From contig CAAGDZ010000207.1 of NCBI GenBank assembly GCA_900768735.1, forward strand, positions 1 to 5,523: a DNA stretch of 5,523 nt, given 5' to 3'. Below the pieces are notes generated by a model that worked only from the letters and a program-made list of their open reading frames with translations, had not been told where the DNA came from and ran no database searches. This document shows, piece by piece, positions 5,309 to 5,523 of this stretch. Position numbers and translations under genes: made by a program. This DNA comes from Oscillospiraceae bacterium (GTDB taxonomy: Bacteria; Bacillota; Clostridia; Oscillospirales; Ruminococcaceae). Positions within the stretch are counted from its first letter, which is position 1. Each line of letters opens with the position of its first letter.

Positions 5309-5523
5309 ATGAATTACAAAAGCACTAGAAATGTTAATGTAAATGTTACAAGTGCCAAGGCGATTTCTCAGGGACTTTCCTCCGACGGAGGTCTGTTTGT
5401 TCCTGAAAGTCTTCCTAAGCTGTCAGAGGAGAAAATCATGTCGCTTTGCGATATGAGCTACGCTGAGAGAGCTTATGAGATTTTTAAGCTGTTTCTTACC
5501 GATTTTACCGACGATGAAATCCG
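5309..5523 (+). CDS. thrC: Threonine synthase, N-terminal part (runs off window)
   Basis: ATG 5309 follows AAGGAAG (5296-5302) by 6 bases. The frame stays open to the window end, giving 71 complete codons of an enzyme usually over 400 residues. The N-terminus YKSTR, then KAISQGLSSDGGLFVPESLP, is the characteristic opening of threonine synthase, the PLP enzyme converting O-phosphohomoserine to threonine. The PLP-binding lysine lies beyond the window. It starts 18 bases after yraN with no terminator or clear promoter between, so co-transcription is likely, although its function does not match the neighbours. The early codons include a small AATGTTA direct repeat encoding NVNVNV. Confidence 0.93.
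   Translation, partial: MNYKSTRNVNVNVTSAKAISQGLSSDGGLFVPESLPKLSEEKIMSLCDMSYAERAYEIFKLFLTDFTDDEI

Noticed and set aside
1..5523. Mobile elements, CRISPR arrays, defence or phage genes
   Set aside because: No transposase or integrase motifs, terminal inverted repeats, target duplications or regularly spaced repeats were seen; gene content is core housekeeping.

Overview
The window is ordinary bacterial core-genome sequence, read entirely on the + strand and densely packed. It looks like a Clostridia-class Firmicute of the Ruminococcus/Oscillospiraceae kind. This is inferred from moderate GC, purine-rich Shine-Dalgarno sites, a sigma-A type promoter, and the order rplS-lepB-rbgA-rnhB-yraN, which is a Firmicute arrangement. 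Species cannot be named from the sequence alone.

Left block (1-2080): the 3' part of a B12-binding-type radical SAM protein (TIGR03960-like, N-terminus outside the window), overlapped by 8 bases by its usual partner, a DUF2344/TIGR03936 protein. Both have unknown substrates. In many Clostridia the pair precedes an RNase E/G gene and the L21/L27 ribosomal protein genes; here the next gene is L19.

Middle (2081-2385): a 305-base non-coding region. It holds A/T-tracts spaced about one helical turn apart, a strong extended -10 promoter (2146-2174), and a leader of about 205 nt with three successive stem-loops and competing pairings. The leader is probably the L19 autoregulatory leader or something equivalent.

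Right block (2386-5523): rplS (L19), a long hairpin in the intergenic gap (2744-2797), lepB (signal peptidase I), rbgA/ylqF (50S assembly GTPase), rnhB (RNase HII), a yraN-family nuclease-like protein, and the first 71 codons of thrC (threonine synthase). From lepB to thrC the genes are separated by 18 bases or less, or overlap, so they probably form one operon read from the L19 promoter. The theme is ribosome production (L19, RbgA), protein export (LepB) and nucleic-acid upkeep (RNase HII, YraN), with an amino-acid biosynthesis gene at the end.

I found no mobile element, CRISPR array, tRNA, rRNA or phage gene. The least understood items are the radical SAM/DUF2344 pair and the two RNA structures flanking rplS. 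I see no convincing evidence for a wholly new system.
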